Positions 47,498 to 56,763 of a stretch of DNA of 64,000 bases are shown piece by piece (the stretch's first letter is position 1; each line of letters opens with the position of its first letter). The stretch spans positions 248,001 to 312,000 of the forward strand of contig JAITTY010000005.1 of NCBI GenBank assembly GCA_031286695.1, read 5' to 3'. This stretch comes from Sphingobacterium sp. (GTDB taxonomy: Bacteria > Bacteroidota > Bacteroidia > Sphingobacteriales > Sphingobacteriaceae). The notes beneath the pieces were generated by a model. The model saw only the letters and a list, made by a program, of their open reading frames with translations. It had not been told where the DNA came from and did no database searches. Made by a program: the position numbers and the translations under genes.

Positions 47498-50191
47498 TTA
47501 AAAAATGTTTTTTATTTTCAATGTTTCTTTTTCGGCATGACCATATTGCTTCCATAGCAGCTTCGCATTTTTCAATTGCTTTGCATAAGATTCCGTAAGC
47601 CGAACAAACTTTTCCTCGCCTGGCATCAGCGTAAAATAATTATCCGAAATCATGAGCGGCAAAATGCGTTCATTTGTTCCCGCATCGACAAGGCGCAAAC
47701 GATTACCAAATGCGACTGTTGTTCCACGATTAAAAACCCGGAGCACAATACCTTCGGTACCCGCTTCTTTTTTATAGTCAAATTCAAGCTTGGCCTTCGG
47801 TAAGCTAGTTAGGCTGGTATAATCCAGTTCTTTTCGACCATTTCGCCAATAGAAATTTTCAGACAGCAAAGTGCCCTTTCTATCCTTCAGAGTAAGTTTG
47901 ATGAAGTGTAGATCGGACAAGGCTTTAGCTCCTAGTGCGCCATCAAAATTTATCCGAAAGGTTTCCATCGCCACATTTGACTGTACGGTAGCACAGGTTT
48001 GCAGACCATATTTCTTGATCTCTTTGCCACTCATATCAAAGACCTGGGCCGAAATCCATACCGAATCAAGGCACTTTAAGCTCGTATTGATGACCTTGAC
48101 GCTGTTGTTGGATGCATTCCATTGTATATGTACCGGCTCACAGGCCTTTTTCGCTCCCCAATAGGCGCCCGTTGCATCGTAATAGTAATCATACGTCTGC
48201 CATACAAATGAAGGGTAGGCCGATTGGCTCATCCAGATCAGCATACCTGCTGCATCCTCCCATAGCTTGTCATTCCAGGCTTCATACATACCCTTCATCA
48301 CTTCCAGGTTAAGGTATTGCGCCTTTTCAGCAAATGCAGCTAAATTCATCGATTCGCCATACTGTTTATTGACCGCATCTTTATATTGTATAGGACTGGC
48401 ATTAGCAGCTTCCTTACCAAAAAAATGCCTGTTCCACACATTGTCGTCCTCCGACTTAAGCTGCTCGTCCGTAGGCAATGGCCAGAGCTTGTCCTTGGGA
48501 ATAAACCTCACGATACTTTCATAATTTGGGAAAGTAGCCGTTCCGATTTCCGTACGTAGGCCATAACCATAGTCGCTGCTATAAGGGTAAGGCGGATCGT
48601 TCCAGGCCAGGTTACTTCCCGAAGTTTCAAAATGGTGCCGCGGCGACTGGTTGCCCCACCATCCACTTCCCGAAAGACCATCCTGATTGGAACTGGACTT
48701 ATACAGCCGGTCATTGTGGTCTTCCGATGCCACAATAGCACGCAGATAATTATCGAGTTCGGGTTTCGGACGCGTTTCATTGGCGCCGCACCAGATCGCT
48801 ATGCTGGCATGATTTCGCAACCGTTTTACTTTATCAAGTGCATTTGCTTTAAAGTCATCATCATTCGCGACATCGTTATACGCCACATAGAGCCAAAAAT
48901 CGTCCCATACCATCATCCCATAGCGATCGCAATAATCATAGAAAGCATCGTCTGTGATTGAGCCCGTCCACAAGCGGATCATGTTATAGTTCATATCCTT
49001 ATGCAACTTGACCTTGACACCGTACTCTTCCCCTTTGCAGCGGAGCAAGTATTCGCTCATTCCCCAATTCCCACCTTTGAGATAGATCTTTTTTCCGTTG
49101 ATATAGAAATTCAGTACTGGCCATCCTGCTTTATTGCGCACATAATGGTACTCATATTTACGGATTCCAAACTGGAACTCCTTCTGATCCGAGATCTCAT
49201 CAGCAATTTTGACGGTAAGTGCACAACGATATAAATTCGGCTCCCCATAACCATTTGGCCACCATAGTCGCGGTTGTTTGATGAGAAATTCCTTTACCTC
49301 ATTGCGGGTGATATATACCTTTTGGGTGCTGTTTGCAGCGACCTTCACTTTTTTAGAAAATCGGATTTCCCCAGGCATAACGATTCCTTCGAGCGTTATT
49401 TCTTTGGCCTGATCACTTACATTTTTTAGATCGGTCGAAAAGTCCAGGTAGGCAAACTCATTACTTTCCAGGTCGGACCGCATCCAGGGATCTTCCATAC
49501 TGACGTCACCTGTAAAACGTAACGATACATTGCCGGTAATCCCGGCCAAGCGTCCCGGCACATAAGGCATCCAGTCCCAGCCAGCTGCAGCCAAGTATGT
49601 GGGGCTTGCCGTTACACCAAAAGGTTCTTTTGCTGTACGTGTTTTTTTCTGATCGGCATCGGTAATCAACACCGCTATTGCATTGTCCTGTCCCCCGCGC
49701 ACGAGATCCGTAATATCAAATTTGCTGCGCAACATATGGCCACTGACATCTTTGGTAGAGCCAGCTACGCCCGATAGTTTCACTCCGTTGCAGAAGAAAT
49801 CAGCATAACGGTTGGTATTGTCAAAATGGATCCACACACGCTGTCCCTTTCTATAGTCTGCGGGGAGGCGGAAAGAGGTACGGTACCAGAACGGACGGTT
49901 GAATAACCTTTCATCTACGCGGTAGATGTTGTCTGCAAAATTGGGATCCGGTACTAATCCCTGATTCACATACGCTGTGAAGACGACCCCCGGAACAATA
50001 CCCTGCACAGGATCTTTGATCCGAAAATTGGGTTGTGCAATTTCTTGCCCCGAATAAGGCAGATCCGATTGTGGCTTTATTTCCCAGCGAATCGCTGGAT
50101 TATCACTGTTGAGCGAAATCTCGTGCACTTGACCATAGCCTACAAGTGCCAGCTGCAAAAATAGCAGCATATATAGCAGTCTATTTTTCAT
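47498..50191 (-). CDS. GH2 exo-glycosidase (beta-mannosidase / exo-beta-glucosaminidase-like)
   Basis: 897 residues, signal peptide to LVGYGQ. Sugar-binding N-domain (WYRTSFRLPADYRKGQRVWI, FDNTNRYADFFCNG), immunoglobulin domain, and a TIM barrel with the acid/base region HASIAIWCGANE and a proposed nucleophile in LRTEIGTATFPNYESI. The layout is closest to GH2 mannosylglycoprotein endo-beta-mannosidase or exo-glucosaminidase types. In this locus it would remove the beta-mannose or GlcNAc core of N-glycans (inference). The start overlaps the GH92 stop by 4 nt (ATGA). Confidence 0.88.
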   Translation of the reverse strand: MKNRLLYMLLFLQLALVGYGQVHEISLNSDNPAIRWEIKPQSDLPYSGQEIAQPNFRIKDPVQGIVPGVVFTAYVNQGLVPDPNFADNIYRVDERLFNRPFWYRTSFRLPADYRKGQRVWIHFDNTNRYADFFCNGVKLSGVAGSTKDVSGHMLRSKFDITDLVRGGQDNAIAVLITDADQKKTRTAKEPFGVTASPTYLAAAGWDWMPYVPGRLAGITGNVSLRFTGDVSMEDPWMRSDLESNEFAYLDFSTDLKNVSDQAKEITLEGIVMPGEIRFSKKVKVAANSTQKVYITRNEVKEFLIKQPRLWWPNGYGEPNLYRCALTVKIADEISDQKEFQFGIRKYEYHYVRNKAGWPVLNFYINGKKIYLKGGNWGMSEYLLRCKGEEYGVKVKLHKDMNYNMIRLWTGSITDDAFYDYCDRYGMMVWDDFWLYVAYNDVANDDDFKANALDKVKRLRNHASIAIWCGANETRPKPELDNYLRAIVASEDHNDRLYKSSSNQDGLSGSGWWGNQSPRHHFETSGSNLAWNDPPYPYSSDYGYGLRTEIGTATFPNYESIVRFIPKDKLWPLPTDEQLKSEDDNVWNRHFFGKEAANASPIQYKDAVNKQYGESMNLAAFAEKAQYLNLEVMKGMYEAWNDKLWEDAAGMLIWMSQSAYPSFVWQTYDYYYDATGAYWGAKKACEPVHIQWNASNNSVKVINTSLKCLDSVWISAQVFDMSGKEIKKYGLQTCATVQSNVAMETFRINFDGALGAKALSDLHFIKLTLKDRKGTLLSENFYWRNGRKELDYTSLTSLPKAKLEFDYKKEAGTEGIVLRVFNRGTTVAFGNRLRLVDAGTNERILPLMISDNYFTLMPGEEKFVRLTESYAKQLKNAKLLWKQYGHAEKETLKIKNIF

Positions 50192-52527
50192 TCGATCCCC
50201 CAGTCTTTGTTTGGATTAGGCCCCATATAGAGCTCCAAAGTTGCCCCGGCCACCATATCTTTAAAGTCAATGTAATTTTTAGCATAGGGCTTTCCGTTTA
50301 GCGTTGCGCGCTGGATGTAAATATTATCAGCTGAATTATCGTGCGCGACAACGCGAAAGGTCTTGCCTGAGAAATAATTCGGATCCAGCTTAAAGGTCAG
50401 TTCCTGGAATAAGGGGCTTGTTATTTCAAACCGTGTTGACCCCGGACAAGAGGGATGTATCCCCGATGCGGCCAGCACGTACCAGGCCGACATTTGTCCG
50501 ACGTCCTCATTTCCAACGATCCCCTCTACGGCATTACGATACGCTTTATCGCAGATGTAGCGGGTCCATTTTTGGGTTAAGTAAGCCGCATCCAGATGAT
50601 TGAACAAAAACGGAACTAAATGCACGGGCTCATTGGCATGATTATAATAATCGTTCCAGCGCATATTTTCAGGTGTCTTCTCAAAAAAATCCGTTAGATC
50701 AGCTAAGGTCTTTTCTTTACCGCCCATCAACTGGATCATGCCGGGAATATCATGTGGCACAAACCAGCCTTGCTGGTATGGATTACTTTCGATCGTACCA
50801 TACCATTCTTTGGTTCGGGCATTTTCGGGCCAATCTTCCCATGAACCATCATTTTTCCTTGGTCTGAACCAGCCTTTTTCCGGATCGAATATCTTCCGAT
50901 AAGCTTGACTTTTGGCCAAATAAGCTTGTTCTGTTTCCGTCTTGTTCAATCCTTTTGCCAGTTGTGCTATGCACCAGTCGGTATATGCATATTCCAGCGT
51001 ATTCGAGATGCTTAAAGCTCCGGGGCTGTAACCTAAAGAATCATTGCCAAATCTTTTGGATGTATTGATTGCATAGGTTAATGCCTTGGATGCATCATAA
51101 TTACGTATTCCTTTCGCATGGGCATCCGCCAATACGGATAGCGCAGGGTTACCGATCATGCAGCCTGAATACGCATTTAATAATTCCCAGCGTTCAAAAT
51201 AACCCTTTCCAGATTCATCAGCCAGACTGATCAATGAATTGAGCTCATCATTTACTAAGCTGGGGTTAATCACTGTTTGCAACGGAAATTGCGAACGGAA
51301 GACATCCCAACCGCTAAAAATTGTCCGTTTTGTAAAGCTTTCATTATGGTGTATTCTGTTGTCACCACCGGTATAACGTCCGTCCACATCCGTAAAAGTG
51401 CGCGGATCAATCATGGTATGGTACAATGCTGTGTAAAAGATCGTTTTCTGATCCTCTGAGCCACCATTGACAGCGATCTTTGACAGCTGTGTATTCCACA
51501 TTTCTCTCGCTTCCTGACGGACGCGATCGAAATTCTTGCCTGCTATTTCTTTTTTAAAATTATTTTCTGCCCCATGCATATCAACGAATGAAATTCCGAC
51601 CTGTAGATTGACCTGCTCGCCCTGTCGGGTTTCAAATTCGGAGAACACGCCAAGGTGTTTGCCTTCCATTTCGTTTTTTCCGGGCCACACCTTCGCTTCA
51701 GCTATCCGATTTTGGTAGGGTATGGATTGTACATCGTCACGCTTACGCGTCCAGTTGTCGGGGATTTCTGCAGACCAGATACCATATTTCTTTAAGGGTT
51801 TATCAAAGCGTGCATAAAAGTAAACGGTATAATCTGCCTTACCTTCGCCATCGCCCCAGCCCCCACCTTCTGGCGTACAACGCATCCATCCTTGGATACT
51901 ATAGTCATCGACTTTCCGGACATATTGCTGTATCGCTGTGCCGCCGACGCGACGCGCCAAATCAATCTGGATACGTGATTCCTTATTCTGCGGAAAGGTA
52001 AAACGAAGCATGCCGCTATGTGCTGCAGCGGTAGCTTCCACGCGGATATGATATCGTTCAAGATCAACCGCATAATATCCAGCCTGAGCAACCTCACTGG
52101 ACTTGTTGTAGGGAGATCGATAACCGGTCAAGGTACCATCCTCCTTACCCGCGATGGTGTGCAACCTACCGGTGGTAGGCATCACCAGAAAATTTCCGAG
52201 ATCGCCGTACCAACCCACTCCACTCATCTGCGTGAAGGCAAAACCTTCCATACTGCGATGCTCGTAACTATACCCTGGGCTGTTATCACCGCCTGTAATC
52301 GTGTTAGGGCTCACCTGCACCATGCCATAGGGTGTCGTCGCCCCCGGAAAAGTCTTTCCTAGACCATGATACGTGCCTGCGGCACCCACACTTGTACTGG
52401 CCCCAATAAATGGATTGACATAGTCTGCTGGACTGTGAACAGGATGATATCGGCGACTAGCACACGATGTCGAAGACAGGATCAACGCGATAACAAAACA
52501 AGATAGCAGTCCATATATTTTATTCAT
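50188..52527 (-). CDS. GH92 alpha-mannosidase lipoprotein (first copy)
   Basis: 779 residues with a lipoprotein signal (LILSSTSC), so probably membrane-anchored, unlike the second GH92. Motifs: DYVNPFIGASTSVG, TTPYGMVQVSPNT, IFSGWDVFRSQFPLQTVINP, NAYSGCMIGNPALSVLADA, TLEYAYTDWCIAQLAKG, and GNEDVGQMSAWYVLAASGIH with CPGSTRFEITSP. The lipid anchor suggests surface or outer periplasmic trimming before or during import. Confidence 0.95.
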   Translation of the reverse strand: MNKIYGLLSCFVIALILSSTSCASRRYHPVHSPADYVNPFIGASTSVGAAGTYHGLGKTFPGATTPYGMVQVSPNTITGGDNSPGYSYEHRSMEGFAFTQMSGVGWYGDLGNFLVMPTTGRLHTIAGKEDGTLTGYRSPYNKSSEVAQAGYYAVDLERYHIRVEATAAAHSGMLRFTFPQNKESRIQIDLARRVGGTAIQQYVRKVDDYSIQGWMRCTPEGGGWGDGEGKADYTVYFYARFDKPLKKYGIWSAEIPDNWTRKRDDVQSIPYQNRIAEAKVWPGKNEMEGKHLGVFSEFETRQGEQVNLQVGISFVDMHGAENNFKKEIAGKNFDRVRQEAREMWNTQLSKIAVNGGSEDQKTIFYTALYHTMIDPRTFTDVDGRYTGGDNRIHHNESFTKRTIFSGWDVFRSQFPLQTVINPSLVNDELNSLISLADESGKGYFERWELLNAYSGCMIGNPALSVLADAHAKGIRNYDASKALTYAINTSKRFGNDSLGYSPGALSISNTLEYAYTDWCIAQLAKGLNKTETEQAYLAKSQAYRKIFDPEKGWFRPRKNDGSWEDWPENARTKEWYGTIESNPYQQGWFVPHDIPGMIQLMGGKEKTLADLTDFFEKTPENMRWNDYYNHANEPVHLVPFLFNHLDAAYLTQKWTRYICDKAYRNAVEGIVGNEDVGQMSAWYVLAASGIHPSCPGSTRFEITSPLFQELTFKLDPNYFSGKTFRVVAHDNSADNIYIQRATLNGKPYAKNYIDFKDMVAGATLELYMGPNPNKDWGIE

Positions 52528-52550
52528 ATTGATTAATCGTTTTTTAGGTT

Positions 52551-55124
52551 CTATTTATTAATCTGAAAGGTCCTGATTCCGAATTTTGGAAGCTGCACCA
52601 CAAAAGTCTTCCTCTTGTCATCTACGCTAATCAGGGGAATATTCCCCTTTTGCTCACCATTTAGCAGAACTTCCTGCAGCGAAGCCGCAGGAGAGTTTAT
52701 GGCGACAGATGATGCGGCCTGTTTATTGCCCGTATTAAAAAGGCGTAAGCTAAGCCGTCCCTGATCCAACAGTAAGGCCGAGATTTCCAGGTTATTATCC
52801 GAGATTGTGATCAGCTGACGATCGCTGAGTTCCAAATGGGGATGATAGCATGCCAGCAAGGGTTCGTTCCAGGCATTGCTTCGGTCTGCGATACGCGCTG
52901 TATTCCAGTTTTTTTCATGTGGTATCAATGCATAGCGCATGTGTAATGGTTCAGTGATCTTATAATCCATCCCCCACAATCCCAAACCCGAGTATTGTGC
53001 CGTCAGACTCAATGGATACGCTTTACCATGGACGTATGAGCCCGTATGGTCGGTCAGTACGGCGAGTCCATATTGGCTATTTTCATCATAGAGATCTACC
53101 CAGTTCAACACAACGTTGTTCTTAATCTGATCCCACTGGCCAAAAAAGGTATCCTCTAAGCTACTTTCGGTGACGTCAAAAGGTGCATTTTTGGCTATTT
53201 TCCCCTGTTTCAACGTTGAAGGAAACATGACTTTCAACTTATAGCGATCGTCCGTAAAAGCACGTCTGTTATCAGTCCATTTCTTTTGTTGCTTATATTC
53301 ACCGATTCCCACATTGCCTTTCCAATCGATGGTCAGGTCCATATCGATGCGTTGCTGCCCTGCCACTAGAGACAGCAACTGAACAAAAGGATGCCCATTG
53401 ATATTCCCTTTTACCTCCACCGTTGTTTTCAGCCCATCATCCTGTACGATAGTAAACGCTACAGGGCTTTCCTTGGAAGAATAAAATTTCTCCTGCTCAT
53501 AAAAATGTCCTGCGATTTCTCCCATCCGATATCCCCCATCTTGCGCAGCGAATTCCTTATGATTTGCATATTTGGCAATCAGACTCTTGATTGTTCCACC
53601 CTGCTTTTTGTCCAGCACAATCTTGTATAATTCATTTTCGAGAATACAATTGCCTTCGGTATCAAAGCGGACGATTTTTCGCCGCTCACGCGATTTAGAT
53701 TGTCCCGGCTTAATGGGTCGAGCGGGCTTAAGCTGATACGTAGCATAGCCAAAGCCATTCACCTCTGCTTCAAATTCCACGACCTTACCGCGATCCGTTT
53801 GGTAGCAATGAGCGGGCAGTACCTGCTGTTTTCCAGTCCACACAGTGGCACCAACCATATGCTTTGGCAAGATAACCTGTACCCATTCCTTTCGGTGCCG
53901 GGCTAGCGTATTATAAACCCGGATATAGCCCAATTCCGCATTAATACTCCGCGTGGAAGAGGCATAAGAAGCATTTGCCTGCTGGATCAATTGATCCGCA
54001 ATGTTCAAGGTATTGTTGGTCCACTTCTCGATCGCCTGCGCCCAAGTCTGGTCCTGATGCAACTTATTGTAAGGCACAATCCAGGAGTCGTGGTGCTGGG
54101 CCATCATCAACGTTCGCCAAGCTTCGTCAAGGCGTTTACCATCTGGTACAAAACCATGATCCATAAAAGCCATGGCACCGATTTTTTCAGCTTGCAGTAT
54201 CTTGTTTTCCGCTTGGCGCACCTGTTGTGCAATGCGTTGCAGCACTTGGCTACCCCACATTAAGTTAACCAAAATATCCTCCTGCCCCATTTTCCAGCTG
54301 GGCACAGCTCGTCCAGCCGGGACCGACCGAAAATATTCCGTCCAGGTGCTGTAACGCACCTCATTTTTCACCTGTTCGCCCGTTCCCATCCACGGACCAT
54401 TTTTCCATCCGGCATCCTGATAGCACATACCGACAGGATTCATAATTCCAGCTTCATAACAACTCTTCCAATAGTCTTCTGTATTGGCCCAGGCAGTAGT
54501 TTGCCAGGTGGAGTTTTTTTCAAAAGCCTCGTTTGCATAACGGGGTACCGTAAGTATTGCCGTTCCATCGGGCCCTTCCCAATTCAGAAATTGACCACCA
54601 TGTGCCCTAATGTAGCCTCCCCAGCAGGTATTTGGAGATTTAAGTACTGCATACTGAAATCCGAATTGCCGGAGGATCTGGGGTAGACTGGTTGTAAAAC
54701 AAGGCTCTTCCACCGCATAAGTTGTAAAGTTGATTTCTGGAAAATGCGAATGATATTTAGCCAGGCCATAAGCAAATTGACGGATGATACTTTCACCAGA
54801 GATATTATACAGATAAGGTTGCGCATAGGTTGGATTTGTGAAATCCAGACGTGGATCCTTCGCCCATTCCTTCATACGTGCATAGCCAGCAGGATCCTCA
54901 ACTTTGACCGTATCCCAGGTCTCCGGTTCGATCTCAAGTCCAATTCGCCAGCTCGGCTGTGCTTCTAGTTGATCAAGCATAAATGTCGTTACCCAGAGCG
55001 GATAGTGCCCGTAGACTCCACCATGGTAACCATCGACAAAATAAGCCTGCTTCTGGCCCTGCAGATCAGCGACCGATATCAGCGCAAGAACCAAAATGGC
55101 TGCTATTTTTTTAAACCCTGCCAT
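52551..55124 (-). CDS. GH38-type alpha-mannosidase family protein, divergent active site
   Basis: 857 residues, signal peptide to DLQGQ. The N-domain is GH38-like (FVDGYHGGVYGHYPLW, IGLEIEPETWDTV, SLPQILRQFGFQYAVLKSP), with the mid-domain helix element MMAQHHDSWIVPYN and long beta C-domains. The usual HxDxxW zinc motif reads YHGGVYG here, and the usual nucleophile context (PD-V-FG) appears as EEPCFTT. It therefore belongs to a divergent subgroup or has altered chemistry. Spacing: 4 nt after the SGNH gene, 23 nt before GH92. Confidence 0.78.
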   Translation of the reverse strand: MAGFKKIAAILVLALISVADLQGQKQAYFVDGYHGGVYGHYPLWVTTFMLDQLEAQPSWRIGLEIEPETWDTVKVEDPAGYARMKEWAKDPRLDFTNPTYAQPYLYNISGESIIRQFAYGLAKYHSHFPEINFTTYAVEEPCFTTSLPQILRQFGFQYAVLKSPNTCWGGYIRAHGGQFLNWEGPDGTAILTVPRYANEAFEKNSTWQTTAWANTEDYWKSCYEAGIMNPVGMCYQDAGWKNGPWMGTGEQVKNEVRYSTWTEYFRSVPAGRAVPSWKMGQEDILVNLMWGSQVLQRIAQQVRQAENKILQAEKIGAMAFMDHGFVPDGKRLDEAWRTLMMAQHHDSWIVPYNKLHQDQTWAQAIEKWTNNTLNIADQLIQQANASYASSTRSINAELGYIRVYNTLARHRKEWVQVILPKHMVGATVWTGKQQVLPAHCYQTDRGKVVEFEAEVNGFGYATYQLKPARPIKPGQSKSRERRKIVRFDTEGNCILENELYKIVLDKKQGGTIKSLIAKYANHKEFAAQDGGYRMGEIAGHFYEQEKFYSSKESPVAFTIVQDDGLKTTVEVKGNINGHPFVQLLSLVAGQQRIDMDLTIDWKGNVGIGEYKQQKKWTDNRRAFTDDRYKLKVMFPSTLKQGKIAKNAPFDVTESSLEDTFFGQWDQIKNNVVLNWVDLYDENSQYGLAVLTDHTGSYVHGKAYPLSLTAQYSGLGLWGMDYKITEPLHMRYALIPHEKNWNTARIADRSNAWNEPLLACYHPHLELSDRQLITISDNNLEISALLLDQGRLSLRLFNTGNKQAASSVAINSPAASLQEVLLNGEQKGNIPLISVDDKRKTFVVQLPKFGIRTFQINK

Positions 55125-55128
55125 CCCA

Positions 55129-56538
55129 TTATTTTTTCAGCTGTACCAGACGCACAGACCGTTTTACAGGTTGATTTACTTCATTCATCCGCTGTTGCAG
55201 ATCGTCAATCTGGCTCTGCCAGGCCGCACGCACTTCAGGATACATCGCTTTGGCATAAAGGTCCCGTTTCGCACGCAACCAACCATCTGTGGCCACATGT
55301 TGGTCCATAACCTCGATTGCCTTACGATTGTCCGCATTCAACAATCCTTTTGGAAGAAAAAAATTATACTGCACCCAGGCTAGATCACGGAAACGGCGTT
55401 CAATTTCCCAACGTTCTTCATTGAGAAACATTACTTTCAATGCCTGCTGATATTGTGGTGTACGCGTCTGAGTTGCCAGATTAATTCCTTTGTCCAAATC
55501 CGCAGCAGACCATACGCCGATTTCCTGATCATCGATCCATAAGCTATAGTCACCTTTAAGACCTTTTACCTGCAAAATTTCCTGATTCATTTCTTCCATA
55601 AAAGGGACGATATTAACCGCATCATGCTGGCTATATTTAGCTCCCCAGCCTCTTGCGACTGTATCCATGGGATAAGGCAGTGCCGCCGCGAGATAATCAA
55701 AACTGAGATTATTTCCAGCCTTTTTGACATTTTCAACCCCACAGTTCTTTGCCTCTATCACACGTTGTTTTGTCGCGTCAATCCCCACTGTGGCTACCCC
55801 TTGACCGGCAAATCCCTGAGCTTTCAAAAATAAGTAAGCCATGACCATATGCCCATTATTATCCGGGTGTACACGGTCGCTTCCCGATATGGTGAAGGAC
55901 GGATCCTTATGCTGAAAATTCGCATTGATTGCGCTGATGGATTGATTGAAATCATAGAATTCCCAGCCATTGCTTTTGGCAGATTCACGCTGAAAATCAA
56001 CAATACGTTTCATAGCCTTATTTTTATTTTTAAAGGGCTTACTATCTTTTATGACCACATTTTCATCATAAGGCGTGCTTCCAAGCAATACCAGACGAGT
56101 ATTGACCAATCCTTTGTATCTTTTTTCCATTTCCTTGTACCCATCATACGACTCTTTTACCTTAGTATCGGCAAACACCTCAGGCTGATCACCGTTGTAT
56201 TCAAAATAGCCCGAATCATTCATACCGAAAGTTGTAACCAATACCGTGGGCTGCTTACTGAATACATCACCATCCAATCTTCTGAGCATATCCACCACCC
56301 GGTCACCACCGATTCCGGCGTTGAATACCTTCAATTTCATTTCGGGAAAACGTGTGAGGTAATACAGCCAGATATAGGCGTGGTAATGCCCACCATCTGT
56401 AATACTATTTCCCAAAAAGACCACACGGTCGCCATCCTTAAAAGGTGAAATTTGTTGTGCATGAGTCCGGAGAGCTGTTCCCAAAGAGACGAGAACGATG
56501 AATCCTGCCAAAAAGATTTTTCTAGAATAATTTCCCAT
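55129..56538 (-). CDS. SGNH/GDSL-fold hydrolase (probable carbohydrate esterase)
   Basis: 469 residues from ATG 56538 (MGNYSRKIFLAGF), which gives a signal peptide ending THAQQ. SGNH blocks: block I VVFLGNSITDGGHY (Ser), block II NAGIGGDRV (Gly), block III TFGMNDSGY (Asn), and block V SDRVHPDNNGH (Asp/His). Likely removes acyl groups from glycans before mannosidases act (inference from locus). First structural gene of the leftward mannan operon, after the palindrome at 56643. Confidence 0.9.
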   Translation of the reverse strand: MGNYSRKIFLAGFIVLVSLGTALRTHAQQISPFKDGDRVVFLGNSITDGGHYHAYIWLYYLTRFPEMKLKVFNAGIGGDRVVDMLRRLDGDVFSKQPTVLVTTFGMNDSGYFEYNGDQPEVFADTKVKESYDGYKEMEKRYKGLVNTRLVLLGSTPYDENVVIKDSKPFKNKNKAMKRIVDFQRESAKSNGWEFYDFNQSISAINANFQHKDPSFTISGSDRVHPDNNGHMVMAYLFLKAQGFAGQGVATVGIDATKQRVIEAKNCGVENVKKAGNNLSFDYLAAALPYPMDTVARGWGAKYSQHDAVNIVPFMEEMNQEILQVKGLKGDYSLWIDDQEIGVWSAADLDKGINLATQTRTPQYQQALKVMFLNEERWEIERRFRDLAWVQYNFFLPKGLLNADNRKAIEVMDQHVATDGWLRAKRDLYAKAMYPEVRAAWQSQIDDLQQRMNEVNQPVKRSVRLVQLKK

Positions 56539-56628
56539 AAGATTAAAATTGTACAAGGTAGACGATAGGTAAAACATAAAAATAGATTTATCAAATTGGT
56601 ATTGGTTCTATCGGCATTCCCTTGAAAA

Positions 56629-56636
56629 CAAATGTA
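56629..56636 (-). promoter_or_regulatory. Candidate -7 element of the PUL operon
   Basis: On the reverse strand TACATTTG fits TAnnTTTG, about 90 nt before the SGNH start and 7 nt from the edge of the 34-bp palindrome. No clear -33 partner. Confidence 0.4.
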
Positions 56637-56642
56637 TAACGC

Positions 56643-56676
56643 AAGAGCCCTACTTGCAGCTGCAAGTAGGGCTCTT
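56643..56676. promoter_or_regulatory. 34-bp perfect palindrome upstream of the PUL operon
   Basis: Seventeen bases (AAGAGCCCTACTTGCAG) are followed directly by their exact reverse complement. It lies between the regulator stop (56764) and the first PUL gene (56538). Neither strand has a following T-run, so it may be an operator or a readthrough-limiting hairpin rather than a standard terminator. Confidence 0.7.
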
Positions 56677-56763
56677 AGTAAACGATTATATTATAGAAAA
56701 CAAAATAACCAACTAACAAACAATACGTTACAAAAAACAAAAAAAGCTATTTTGGTAAATGAT

